A stretch of 64,000 nucleotides of DNA from Thermoactinospora rubra (lineage in GTDB: Bacteria > Actinomycetota > Actinomycetes > Streptosporangiales > Streptosporangiaceae): contig NZ_KZ084335.1 in the NCBI RefSeq assembly GCF_002093975.1, positions 1 through 64,000 on the forward strand. Reading direction: 5' to 3'. Under the pieces are notes generated by a model that ran no database searches, was not told where the DNA came from, and saw only the letters and a program-made list of their open reading frames with translations. This document shows positions 8,632-16,660 of this stretch, piece by piece. The position numbers and the translations under genes were made by a program. Every line of letters starts with the position of its first letter. Positions within the stretch are counted from its first letter, which is position 1.

Positions 8632-9403
8632 GCTTGGCCAGGACCTCCTCGTGGAGCAGGCCGTTGGTGCACACCAGGCTGCCGCCGTCCAGTGACCTGC
8701 CGCCGGACAGGTCGCTCCACCGGCCTCCCGCCTCCTCCACGATGACGGTCAGCGCGGCGATGTCCCACGGGGACAGCTCAGGCTCGGCCGAGATGTCGAC
8801 GGCGCCCTCGGCGACCATCATGTGCGACCAGAAGTCGCCGTAGGCGCGGCTGCGCCAACATGACCTGTTGAGGTCGAGGAAGTTGTCCAGCAGACCCTGC
8901 GCCTCCCAGCCGGCGAAGCTGGAGTAGGAGAAGGAGGCGTCCTCGAGTTTGCCGACGGACGAGACGCGCATGCGGGTCGCCTTGGTCAGGCTCTTGCCCG
9001 TCCACGCGCCGCCGTCCCTGGCCGCCCACCAGCGCCGCCCCAGCGCGGGCGCGGACACCAGCCCCACCACGACCCTGCCGTGCTCCACCAGCGCGATCAG
9101 CGTCGCCCAGACCGGGACGCCGCGCACGTAGTTCTTCGTGCCGTCGATGGGGTCGATGATCCACGACCTCGCGCCCCAGCCGGTGGAGCCGAACTCCTCG
9201 CCGACGATCGCGTCACGCGGCCTCGCCCGGCGCAGCGTGCCTCTGATCGCCTCCTCGACCGTCCTGTCGGCGTCGCTGACCGGGGTCAGGTCCGGCTTGG
9301 TCTCGATCTTCAGGTCGACGGCCTTGAAGCGGCGCAAGGTCATGTCGTCGGCTGCGTCCGCCATGACATGCGCGAGGCGTAGATCGTCGCTGTAACCCGT
9401 CAC
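8609..9403 (-). CDS. hisN: Histidinol-phosphatase, inositol monophosphatase family
   Basis: 264 residues. The metal-dependent phosphatase motifs are visible: GEEFGS, IDPIDGTKNYVRG (metal ligands) and the C-terminal SPWDIAAL motif. In actinobacteria this clade is the HisN histidinol phosphatase of histidine synthesis, and its place next to rsgA and aroA agrees with that. The GTG start lacks a ribosome site but has TAGCGT about nine bases upstream, so the mRNA may be leaderless. A broader inositol/fructose phosphatase role cannot be excluded. Confidence 0.85.
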   Translation of the reverse strand: MTGYSDDLRLAHVMADAADDMTLRRFKAVDLKIETKPDLTPVSDADRTVEEAIRGTLRRARPRDAIVGEEFGSTGWGARSWIIDPIDGTKNYVRGVPVWATLIALVEHGRVVVGLVSAPALGRRWWAARDGGAWTGKSLTKATRMRVSSVGKLEDASFSYSSFAGWEAQGLLDNFLDLNRSCWRSRAYGDFWSHMMVAEGAVDISAEPELSPWDIAALTVIVEEAGGRWSDLSGGRSLDGGSLVCTNGLLHEEVLAKLTATRLS

Positions 9404-9480
9404 GAAGAGCCACGCTACCGTGCGTGGGCGGTCGCCACCTAGCCTGCCCGCTGTGGCTACCAGCCAGTAGCATAGTGCGC

Positions 9481-9936
9481 ATGTCTTTCGCCATGGACTT
9501 CGACATGGGTGCCTTCCTCCAGGAGACCGTCCCCTTCGTCCGCACGCTCGGGATCGTCTACGACAAGATCGAGAACGGCGTGGCGGTCTGCCGCCTCCCG
9601 GACCGGGCCGAGCTGCACAACCACGTCGGCGGGCCGCACGCGGGAACGCTGTTCACGCTGGCGGAGTCGGCTTCGGGCGCGGCGGTGCTGTCGGTGTTCG
9701 GCGACCAGCTCTCGCGTGCCGTACCGCTGCCGACGACGGCGACGATCCGCTTCCGCAAGGTCGCCCAGGGCGAGGTCGTGGCGGAGGCGAAGCTGCTGGC
9801 GTCGCGCGACGCGGTGCTGGGGCGGCTGGACGCGGGGGAGCGGCCGGAGTTCGACGTGGTCGTGGAGGTGCGCAACGCCGAGGGTGTCGTGGTGTCGGAG
9901 CTGACGGTCACCTGGACGCTTCGGCCCAACCGCTGA
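9481..9936 (+). CDS. Hotdog-fold thioesterase-like protein (DUF4442/PaaI type)
   Basis: 151 residues forming one hotdog domain; NHVGGPHAGTLFTLAESA is the characteristic active-site helix region. Such proteins hydrolyse acyl-CoA thioesters, but the substrate here is unknown. The ATG has no ribosome site and sits eight bases after TAGCAT, a good -10 hexamer, so a leaderless transcript is likely. It is divergent from hisN across 77 bp. Confidence 0.8.
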   Translation: MSFAMDFDMGAFLQETVPFVRTLGIVYDKIENGVAVCRLPDRAELHNHVGGPHAGTLFTLAESASGAAVLSVFGDQLSRAVPLPTTATIRFRKVAQGEVVAEAKLLASRDAVLGRLDAGERPEFDVVVEVRNAEGVVVSELTVTWTLRPNR

Positions 9937-10287
9937 GGGTTCCCGGGCACCTCCGGGCGAGTGGCCGGCCGCCGTCGCCCAGGCGTGCGCCCGTCCTCAT
10001 GCGGGACCAGGTAGAGGATGGGTTGGGAGGTGCTGCAGGGGAGGCTTGTGGAGCTACTGTAGGGGATGGGCCGTCCGCTGTTGCCCAGGCGCGCCCGTTC
10101 TCCTGCGACGCCTACGGCGGCCCGCCCCTTACTCCTTTAACCACCCCTTGGTCCTGCATGAGGTCGGCGGGGCACGAGGGCGGCGGCGGCGAAGGGAGCA
10201 CCCCTGGAGTCGCCCAGAAAAGCCAGAAGCCGGAAAAGCCGGAAGGCTAGGAAGCCGGCAAGCCCGCAAACCCCCGGTCGAGCCGCC
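9937..10287. other. Intergenic region without a convincing gene
   Basis: A 351-bp gap between convergent genes. It holds two imperfect copies of a short segment (around 9970-10000 and 10070-10100, each with GCCCAGGCG followed by GCCCGT) and a run of GAAGCCGG/AAAGCCGG repeats (about 10205-10260). The short open frames show no family features. Confidence 0.6.
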
Positions 10288-11304
10288 TCAAGCCTCGGCG
10301 CCCTCCCGGCTGGCCAGCAGCCGCCGCAGCGAGTCCAGGCGCGCCCGGTCGGCATGGCCCGCCTCGACCCATGCGTCCAACGCGCATCCCTCGCCCAGAT
10401 GCGTGCACCCCTTGGGGCACTCCACCGTCCCCTCCACCAGATCGGGGAACGCCGCCACGACCGTCTCGGTTGAGATGTGCGCCAGCCCGAAGCTGCGCAC
10501 CCCCGGCGTGTCGATGATCCACCCGCCTTCCGGGAGGCGCAGCGCCACCGCCGACGTCGAGGTGTGCCGCCCCCTCCCCGTGACGGCGTTGACCTGCGCC
10601 ACCGCCCGGTTCGCATCCGGCACGAGCGCGTTGACCAGCGTGGACTTCCCGACGCCCGAATGCCCGACCAGCACGCTGATCCGGTCCACCAGGTGCTCCC
10701 GCAGCTCGTCGAGCGAACCTCCCTTGTGCACGACGACATAGGGCACCTCGAGCGGCGCGTAGAGGGCCACGATCTCGTCCGGCGGCGCGAGGTCGGACTT
10801 GGTCAGGCACAGCAGGGAGTCGATCTCGGCGTCGAAGGCCGCCACCAGCATGCGGTCGATCATGCGCGGCCGGGGCGGCGGGTCGGCCAGCGCCGTGACG
10901 ATGACCAGCTGGTCGGCGTTGGCCACGATGGGACGCTCGACGCCGTCGTCGGTGTCGTCGGCCGACCGGCGCAGGATGGAGCGGCGCTCCTCGACGCGGA
11001 CGATGCGGGCGAGCGTGTCGGGATTGCCGGAGGTGTCGCCCACGAGCGCCACCCGGTCGCCGACCACGATGCCCTTGCGGCCCAGCTCGCGGGCCTTCAT
11101 CGCGACGACGTCGCGCTCGCCCTGGCGGCGGCCGCGCCGTCCGCCGCCGTCGCCGGACACCAGGCAGGTGTAGCGGCCGCGGTCGACCGCGACCACGAAC
11201 CCCTCGACGGCGCTTTCGTGCGCAGGACGGATGCGGGTCCGCGGCCGGGAGCCCCGTCCCGGCCGGACCCTGACGTCGTCCTCGTCGTACTCCCTGCGGC
11301 GCAG
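10288..11304 (-). CDS. rsgA: Ribosome small-subunit-dependent GTPase RsgA
   Basis: About 338 residues. The order of motifs is that of a circularly permuted GTPase: OB-like N-terminal part, TKSD (G4), then GHSGVGKSTLVNAL (G1) and DTPG (G3), then a zinc site in the C-terminal third (CPKGCTHLGEGC). RsgA releases assembly factors and matures the 30S subunit. The coding frame begins at the end of aroA. There is no ATG, GTG or TTG in frame between the aroA stop and residue 1 of the usual actinobacterial protein. A CTG at 11304 preceded by GGGGGA fits best. A GTG at 11388, deep inside aroA, is the only conventional alternative. Confidence 0.93.
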   Translation of the reverse strand: MRRREYDEDDVRVRPGRGSRPRTRIRPAHESAVEGFVVAVDRGRYTCLVSGDGGGRRGRRQGERDVVAMKARELGRKGIVVGDRVALVGDTSGNPDTLARIVRVEERRSILRRSADDTDDGVERPIVANADQLVIVTALADPPPRPRMIDRMLVAAFDAEIDSLLCLTKSDLAPPDEIVALYAPLEVPYVVVHKGGSLDELREHLVDRISVLVGHSGVGKSTLVNALVPDANRAVAQVNAVTGRGRHTSTSAVALRLPEGGWIIDTPGVRSFGLAHISTETVVAAFPDLVEGTVECPKGCTHLGEGCALDAWVEAGHADRARLDSLRRLLASREGAEA

Positions 11305-11305
11305 G

Positions 11306-12562
11306 TCAGTCCCCCAACATCTCGGCCCACATGCGGGCGAACTCCGGAAGGGTCTTGCTGGTCGTCGCGATGTTCTCCACCTCGACACCCGGCACCCTGA
11401 GCCCGATCACGGCGCCCGCGGTGGCCATGCGGTGGTCGTCGTAGCTGTGGAAGACGCCGCCGTGCAGCGGGCGCGGGCGGATGACGAGGCCGTCGCCGGT
11501 CTCCTCGGCGTCGCCGCCCAGCCGGTTGATCTCGGTGGCCAGGGCCTTGATCCGGTCGGTCTCGTGGCCACGGATGTGCGCGACGCCCCGGATGCGGCTC
11601 TCCGAGCGCGCCAGCGCGGCCAGCGCGGCGATGGTGGGCGTGAGCTCGGCCTCGTCGCGCAGGTCGGCGTCGATGCCCTCGATCTCGCCCGTGCCGGTGA
11701 GGGTCAGGCCGCGCTCGTCGAGGGAGACCGTCGCGCCCATGCGGGTGAGCAGGTCGCGCAGCGCGTCGCCGGGCTGGGTGGTCGCCTGCGGCCAGCCGGG
11801 GATCGTCACCGTGCCGCCCGCGATCATCGCGGCGGCCAGGAACGGCGCGGCGTTGGACAGGTCGGGCTCGACCACCAGGTCGCGGGCGGCGATCGGGCCG
11901 GGCTCGACGCGCCAGACGTCGGGGGTGGAGTCGTCGACCTCGACGCCGGCCGCCCTGAGCATCTGGACCGTCATCGCGATGTGCGGCATCGAGGGCACCG
12001 GCGGGCCGTCGTGCCTGATCGTGACGCCCTTGTCGAAGCGGGCGGCCGTCAGCAGCAGCCCGGAGACCAGCTGGGAGGAGGCGGAGGCGTCGATCGTCAC
12101 CTCGCCGCCCTGGATCGGCCCGCGGACGGTGAACGGCAGGGCGTCGTTGTCGACGTGGGCGCCGAGCGAGCGCAGGGCGTGGAGCAGCTGGCCCATCGGG
12201 CGCTTGCGGGCCTGAGGGTCGCCGTCGAAGAACACCTCGCCGTCGGCGAGGGCGGCCATCGGGGGCACGAAGCGCATCACCGTGCCGGCCAGGCCGACGT
12301 CGATGCGGGCGCCGCCGCGCACGGGGCCGGGGGTGACGCGATAGTCGGGGCCGTCCTCGGCCAGCTCGGCGCCGAGCGCCCGGAGCGCCTGGACCATCAG
12401 GTCGGCGTCGCGGCTGCGCAACGCCTGCCGTACGACGCCTGGACCGTCGGCGAGGGCGGCCAGCAGCAGCGCCCGGTTGGTGACCGACTTGGAGCCGGGC
12501 AGCGCGACGGTGGCGGAGACCGGCGCGGTCGCCGTGGGCGCGGGCCAGAGCGGAAGGGACAT
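11306..12562 (-). CDS. aroA: 3-phosphoshikimate 1-carboxyvinyltransferase (EPSP synthase)
   Basis: 418 residues, normal length. Sixth step of the shikimate pathway: joins phosphoenolpyruvate to shikimate 3-phosphate. Conserved elements are [15 protein letters not shown] near the N terminus, [12 protein letters not shown] (the glyphosate-region loop) and the late DDHRMA motif. The ATG at 12562 is preferred over an in-frame TTG six bases earlier. The gene is first in a two-gene operon with rsgA, an arrangement common in actinobacteria. Confidence 0.96.
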   Translation of the reverse strand: MSLPLWPAPTATAPVSATVALPGSKSVTNRALLLAALADGPGVVRQALRSRDADLMVQALRALGAELAEDGPDYRVTPGPVRGGARIDVGLAGTVMRFVPPMAALADGEVFFDGDPQARKRPMGQLLHALRSLGAHVDNDALPFTVRGPIQGGEVTIDASASSQLVSGLLLTAARFDKGVTIRHDGPPVPSMPHIAMTVQMLRAAGVEVDDSTPDVWRVEPGPIAARDLVVEPDLSNAAPFLAAAMIAGGTVTIPGWPQATTQPGDALRDLLTRMGATVSLDERGLTLTGTGEIEGIDADLRDEAELTPTIAALAALARSESRIRGVAHIRGHETDRIKALATEINRLGGDAEETGDGLVIRPRPLHGGVFHSYDDHRMATAGAVIGLRVPGVEVENIATTSKTLPEFARMWAEMLGD

Positions 12563-12616
12563 GCTCAAAGCCTACTGGGAGCCGGTACGGCGCAGCTCCA
12601 GCCTGTGGACAACCTC

Positions 12617-13267
12617 TCAGAGGAAGATCGAGGTGTCGAGGGAGAAGTCGACGGGGTCGGGGATGTGGAGGGGCTTGCCCATGGTCACGGCGGTGGAGGT
12701 GGTGTAGGCGCCGTCCTTGGGATCGCTGAAGATCGTAACGGTGGGCGGAGCGGCGATGGGGTCAACGAGGAGGTAGAGGGGAATGCGTGCTACGGCATAG
12801 GCGATGCGCTTTTCCTCGCGGTCCTGGGTCTGGCTCCCGTCGGAGACAACCTCTCCCACCATGATCACGCCGCTCGCGAACACCTCTCTGACCCCCCAAC
12901 GGGGCGCATCAGGCGGAGCGATGACAAAGTCGGGCGCGTATGGCTCACGGGTGCCGTCCATGACGATGTCCAGACCCGCGTATGCCTTCCAGCCACGGCT
13001 GATGGCATGTGGACGCAGGGTCGCGCCCAAGGCCAGCGCGATGTCTTGGTGTTCGGGGGTGCCGAGGGGGCTCACGATCAACCTTCCGTTAATGATCTCG
13101 GCTCGCAGCTTGGTGCGGCCGACCAGCTCGTCGTATATCTCGCGGAGCGTCGTCAGCTCCTCCTCGCCTTGAGTGGCGGGGGGCGCTTCGACGGACGAAG
13201 AGGACTCCTCCGGCTGGGGGGCCGGTGTGGGACGGGTGCGGGCCTTGCGTGAAGCTGAGGTGACCAT
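12617..13267 (-). CDS. Uma2 family (DUF820) putative restriction-like endonuclease
   Basis: 216 residues. The PD-(D/E)xK-like core shows EIINGRLIVSP, YAPDFVIAPPD and VGEVVSDGSQTQDREEK followed by LYLLVDP, all typical of Uma2 proteins. The N-terminal 40 residues are low-complexity and charged. The ATG at 13267 has AAGGGA upstream. The family is widespread and multicopy in actinobacteria and cyanobacteria, with no settled function. A second member lies at 56860-57483. Confidence 0.8.
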   Translation of the reverse strand: MVTSASRKARTRPTPAPQPEESSSSVEAPPATQGEEELTTLREIYDELVGRTKLRAEIINGRLIVSPLGTPEHQDIALALGATLRPHAISRGWKAYAGLDIVMDGTREPYAPDFVIAPPDAPRWGVREVFASGVIMVGEVVSDGSQTQDREEKRIAYAVARIPLYLLVDPIAAPPTVTIFSDPKDGAYTTSTAVTMGKPLHIPDPVDFSLDTSIFL

Positions 13268-13362
13268 GGTTTCCGTATCCCTTCGTGACCTCTTCGGCAC
13301 TCAGAGTTTCCCACAGCCGGATCGCACATGCGAGCGAAAGCCGTACGTGGCAGTGTGGTGAT

Positions 13363-14109
13363 ATGTGCGGCCGATACGCCTCAACCAGAAAGAAGCACGA
13401 GCTCCTTGAGGAGTTCCGGGTCGAGCAGGACGCCGATCCGGACATCGAGCTCGGGCCCGACTACAACGTCGCCCCCACCAAGAAGGTGTACGCGGTGATG
13501 AGCCGCGTGCCCAAGGACGCCGAGCGCGCCGTGAGGCAGCTCAAGATCGTGAAGTGGGGGCTGGTGCCGCCCTGGGCGAAGGACCCGTCCATCGGCTCCA
13601 GGATGATCAACGCCCGGCTGGAGACCGTGGCCGAGAAGCCGTCCTTCCGCCAGGCATTCGCCAAGCGCCGGTGCCTGCTCCCGGCCGACGGCTTCTTCGA
13701 GTGGATGCCGGTCGAGGGAGACAAGAAGAAGAAACAGCCGTACTTCATCCACCCGGCCGACGGGGGGCTGATGGCCATGGCCGGGCTGTACGAGTTCTGG
13801 AAGGACCCCACCCGCGACGACGACGATCCGCTCAAGTGGCTCGTCACGTGCACCGTCATCACCACCCAGGCGCAGGACGAGGCCGGGCGCATCCACGACC
13901 GCATGCCGATGATGATCGAGCCGGAGCGGTGGGGCGATTGGCTGGACCCCAAGCTGACCGACCCGCAGCAGGCCAGGACGCTGCTGGTGCCCGCCGGCTC
14001 CGAGCGGCTGGTGGCCTATCCGGTATCGACGGACGTCAACAACGTGCGCAACAACGGCCCTGAGCTCATCAAGCCGCTTCCGCCCGAAGAAGAGGTGGCG
14101 CTTTTCTAA
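13363..14109 (+). CDS. SRAP domain protein (YedK/HMCES family)
   Basis: 248 residues. Starts MCGRY: after Met removal the N-terminal Cys2 forms a covalent thiazolidine with abasic sites in single-stranded DNA. YNVAPT, CLLPADGFFEWM and RIHDRMPMM contain the Asn, Glu and His of the SRAP active site. The role is protection of abasic sites during replication. It is divergent from the Uma2 gene with 95 bp between. There is no clear ribosome site before the ATG, but Cys2 fixes the start. Confidence 0.93.
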   Translation: MCGRYASTRKKHELLEEFRVEQDADPDIELGPDYNVAPTKKVYAVMSRVPKDAERAVRQLKIVKWGLVPPWAKDPSIGSRMINARLETVAEKPSFRQAFAKRRCLLPADGFFEWMPVEGDKKKKQPYFIHPADGGLMAMAGLYEFWKDPTRDDDDPLKWLVTCTVITTQAQDEAGRIHDRMPMMIEPERWGDWLDPKLTDPQQARTLLVPAGSERLVAYPVSTDVNNVRNNGPELIKPLPPEEEVALF

Positions 14110-14267
14110 ACAGGCGGTGTAAGAAGGTCGTCAAGTGGGCATCCGGTGAGAAAAAGCGATGACTGTGCGTCACCGCCGACAAATGCCCCCTAACTGCGCC
14201 GGGCGGGACTGCCGGGGAGTCTCGCCTCCAGGCTGCCCCCCACCTACCCACCCGGAGGTGCGGACTC

Positions 14268-14600
14268 GTGGACGTCACGACCGCTCGTGAGCGACTGGAG
14301 AGCATGCTCGCCGACATCGACCGATCCATCGCGGTGCTGAGCGGAGACCCGGTGGCCGTACGGGAGAGGTCGGCGGCCGACGCGGGCTCCGATCTGACCG
14401 ACGCCGACCGGGCCCAGGCCATGCTGAGCGTCGCCACGTCGCACCGCCGCGCGGTGCTCGACGCGCTCAAGCGCATCGAGGAGGGGTCGTACGGCAAGTG
14501 CGTCGACTGCCACAGGCCCGTGCCGGAGGGCAGGCTGGAGGCCCGCCCAGAGGCGGCCAGGTGCGTGAACTGCCAGGCCAAGCTCGAAAAGCGCCGCTGA
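14268..14600 (+). CDS. DksA/TraR-type C4 zinc-finger protein
   Basis: 110 residues. A helical N-terminal hairpin (1-75) precedes a C-terminal four-cysteine zinc finger (CVDC near 80 and CVNC near 100). DksA-like proteins bind RNA polymerase through the secondary channel, though many actinobacterial paralogs are uncharacterised. The GTG start has CGGAGG eight bases upstream. It stands alone, 16 bp from the convergent methyltransferase gene. Confidence 0.85.
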   Translation: MDVTTARERLESMLADIDRSIAVLSGDPVAVRERSAADAGSDLTDADRAQAMLSVATSHRRAVLDALKRIEEGSYGKCVDCHRPVPEGRLEARPEAARCVNCQAKLEKRR

Positions 14601-14616
14601 CCCCCGCCCCGAGCCG

Positions 14617-15348
14617 CTAGGGCTTCTTGGTCGCGCTGGCCACCAGGTGGATGCCGACGGTGTCGTCGTCGTCCGGGTTGGCGCTGAGCTCGGTGCGCAC
14701 CAGCCAGGCCAGCGCCCTGGCGTCGGAGGCCAGGACGTGGTCCACCGTCGAGGGCGACAGCACGGTGCGCGGCCGTACCCAGTCCACCTCCAGCCCGGCG
14801 CCCTTCAGCAGCTCCCGCAGCTGCGTGCTGCTGAAGCAGCGGGTGATGCTGCCGTCGGGCCACGGCACGAGCATGACCTCGCCGGAGACCCGCAGGTGGT
14901 CCCAGCGGCCCTGCTCGGCCAGGATCGCCATGCCCAGCACCAGCGAGTCGACGCATACCAGCGCCCGCCCGCCCGGCTTGAGCACGCGCGCCACGTCCGC
15001 CATCGCCGACTCGGTCATCAGCTCGATCGACATCGCGCGTTCCTCGGCCACCACCGCGTCGACGCACTCGTCCGGCAGGAACGACAGGTCGTCGGCGCGG
15101 ACCTGGCACACCCGCGTGTCCTGCAGCCGGCGTTCGGACCGGCGGAAGTCCAGCACCTCGATCACGCGGTGCCCGGCCCTGGCGGCCTGGCTGGACCAGC
15201 GGCCGCGGCCGCCGGACAGGTCGAGGACCACCGAGGGGCTGTCGGGCAGCCACCGATGGAGCTGTTCGGCGGCGACTGCGCGGTAGAAGGTCCAGTACGG
15301 CCCGAGCGTCCCTGAGCCGTTCAGCTCCTCGGCCGGAATGGGCAGCAC
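14617..15348 (-). CDS. Class I SAM-dependent methyltransferase
   Basis: 243 residues with a Rossmann-type methyltransferase core. Motif I is VVLDLSGGRGRWS (about 41-53), the acidic residue of motif II follows in VIEVLDF, and VLKPGGRALVC is the post-motif segment. The substrate is unknown. Divergent from sigR, so its promoter shares the sigR control region. Homologs are commonly found beside sigR in actinomycetes. Confidence 0.82.
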   Translation of the reverse strand: MLPIPAEELNGSGTLGPYWTFYRAVAAEQLHRWLPDSPSVVLDLSGGRGRWSSQAARAGHRVIEVLDFRRSERRLQDTRVCQVRADDLSFLPDECVDAVVAEERAMSIELMTESAMADVARVLKPGGRALVCVDSLVLGMAILAEQGRWDHLRVSGEVMLVPWPDGSITRCFSSTQLRELLKGAGLEVDWVRPRTVLSPSTVDHVLASDARALAWLVRTELSANPDDDDTVGIHLVASATKKP

Positions 15349-15437
15349 ACGCGACTCCTGGGGTTAAGGAAATGGCTACCTGCCGGTACGTATAGGTTTT
15401 CCCCGCACCGGGTCGTTCGTCACTTCCCATCTTGCCG

Positions 15438-15463
15438 GGAACAGACCGGCGCGCGGGCGTGTT
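15438..15463 (+). promoter_or_regulatory. Sigma-R type promoter upstream of sigR
   Basis: GGAAC at 15438-15442, an 18-bp spacer, then GTT at 15461-15463. This is the sigma-R consensus (GGAAY-N18-GTT), so sigR is probably autoregulated under thiol-oxidative stress. The predicted start point, around 15470-15473, falls on or next to an in-frame ATG at 15473. Confidence 0.75.
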
Positions 15464-15568
15464 GCGACGAGCATGCTCACATTGGCCGACCCACGGGAAC
15501 AGGTATCCTCCCCTGAGTACGGTGTTCCGCCTCGGCGGGCCACCGGTGATCTTAGGGGGGTGGGTCCG

Positions 15569-16165
15569 GTGTCCGCGACAGGCGCGGAGACTCTGGAGCA
15601 GCGCAGTGAGCGGTTCGAGCGCGACGTCATGCCGTATCTCGACCAGCTCTACTCCGCCGCGCTCCGGATGACTCGGCATCCGGCCGATGCGGAGGACCTC
15701 GTCCAGGAGACCTTCGCCAAGGCCTTCGCCTCCTTCCACCAGTTCCAGGAGGGGACGAACCTCAAGGCCTGGCTGTATCGCATCCTGACCAACACCTTCA
15801 TCAACAGCTACCGCAAGAAGCAGCGCGAACCCAAGCAGTCCGGCACCGAGGAGATCGAGGACTGGCAGCTGGCGCGCGCCGAGTCCCACACCTCCAGCGG
15901 CCTGAAGTCGGCCGAGGTGGAGGCGCTGGAGCACCTGCCCGACGGCGACATCAAGCAGGCACTGGCCGAACTGCCCGAGGAGTTCCGCATCGCGGTCTAC
16001 CTGGCAGACGTGGAGGGATTCCCGTACAAGGAGATCGCCGACATCATGGGCACGCCCATCGGCACGGTGATGTCGCGGCTCCACCGCGGCCGCAGGCAGC
16101 TGCGGACGCTCCTGGAAGACTACGCCCGCGAGCGCGGTCTCGTCCCGGCGGAGGGATCCAAATGA
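15569..16165 (+). CDS. sigR: ECF sigma factor SigR (thiol-oxidative stress)
   Basis: 198 residues from the GTG at 15569, which has AGGGGGGTGGG upstream. Region 2 ([21 protein letters not shown], with the -10 recognition helix around [21 protein letters not shown]) and region 4 ([30 protein letters not shown]) match sigma-R closely. It directs transcription of thioredoxin and thiol-homeostasis genes when RsrA is oxidised. The frame is open back to an ATG at 15473, which would give a 230-residue form like the unstable sigma-R-prime of Streptomyces. The stop overlaps rsrA by 4 bp. Confidence 0.95.
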   Translation: MSATGAETLEQRSERFERDVMPYLDQLYSAALRMTRHPADAEDLVQETFAKAFASFHQFQEGTNLKAWLYRILTNTFINSYRKKQREPKQSGTEEIEDWQLARAESHTSSGLKSAEVEALEHLPDGDIKQALAELPEEFRIAVYLADVEGFPYKEIADIMGTPIGTVMSRLHRGRRQLRTLLEDYARERGLVPAEGSK

Positions 16166-16425
16166 GCTGTGGCGACCCGCACGACAAGGACTGTCGCGAG
16201 GTCCTCGACAAGGTCTACGCCTACCTCGACGGCGAGCTCGACGAGCACGACTCCTTCGACATCAGGCAGCACCTGGAGGAGTGCAGCCCCTGCCTGAAGG
16301 AGTACGACCTCGACAAGGCCATCAAGGCCCTGGTGGCCAAGCACTGCGGCTGCGACCCGGCGCCGGCCGAGCTGCGCGAGAAGGTCCTCGAACGCATCAA
16401 ACAGGTCCGCGCCGAGCTGTCCTGA
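16162..16425 (+). CDS. rsrA: Redox-sensing anti-sigma factor RsrA
   Basis: 87 residues. Zinc anti-sigma (ZAS) protein with C11, H37, C41 and C44 in the same numbering as Streptomyces RsrA, plus C3, C62 and C64. When thiols are oxidised, disulfide formation ejects zinc and frees SigR. ATGA overlap with sigR keeps the pair stoichiometric. Confidence 0.95.
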   Translation: MSCGDPHDKDCREVLDKVYAYLDGELDEHDSFDIRQHLEECSPCLKEYDLDKAIKALVAKHCGCDPAPAELREKVLERIKQVRAELS

Positions 16426-16533
16426 CCACGCCGGGCGGTCGGCGGGTCGCCACTGGTAGTGGCTTGATTACGCTTTGCTTGCGATTCCCGCGTCGGCCTG
16501 CTTGCGCCGAGCCCTTTCTGTACCGTGACACAC

Positions 16534-16641
16534 ATGTTGTGGAAGGTGAAAGGTGTCGCAGCGTGGCTGATCGCGCTCGCGGTGCTCGTCGCGCTGGCGA
16601 ACGGCGGAAGCCTCGTGCCGCCAGGGGTCTCCTGGACCTGA
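16534..16641 (+). CDS. Putative 35-residue single-span membrane peptide
   Basis: ATG at 16534 (an in-frame GTG at 16525 is possible). It encodes a short basic N terminus (MLWKVKG), one hydrophobic segment (about 8-24, AAWLIALAVLVALANGG) and a Pro/Trp tail, and stops 20 bp before the HD-GYP gene. There is no strong ribosome site. The membrane-peptide pattern and its position at the head of a membrane-protein operon argue for it; the short length argues caution. Confidence 0.35.
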   Translation: MLWKVKGVAAWLIALAVLVALANGGSLVPPGVSWT

Positions 16642-16660
16642 TCCGTTCCGGGGGGCCGCC

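Noticed and set aside
9999..10250. An 83-codon open frame between the thioesterase and rsgA genes
   Set aside because: Low-complexity product with no domain, no ribosome site, and it lies in repeat-rich sequence.
15496..15526. A second sigma-R promoter (GGAAC ... GTT) nearer to sigR
   Set aside because: Spacing is 23 bp instead of 18; the upstream pair at 15438-15463 has exact spacing.
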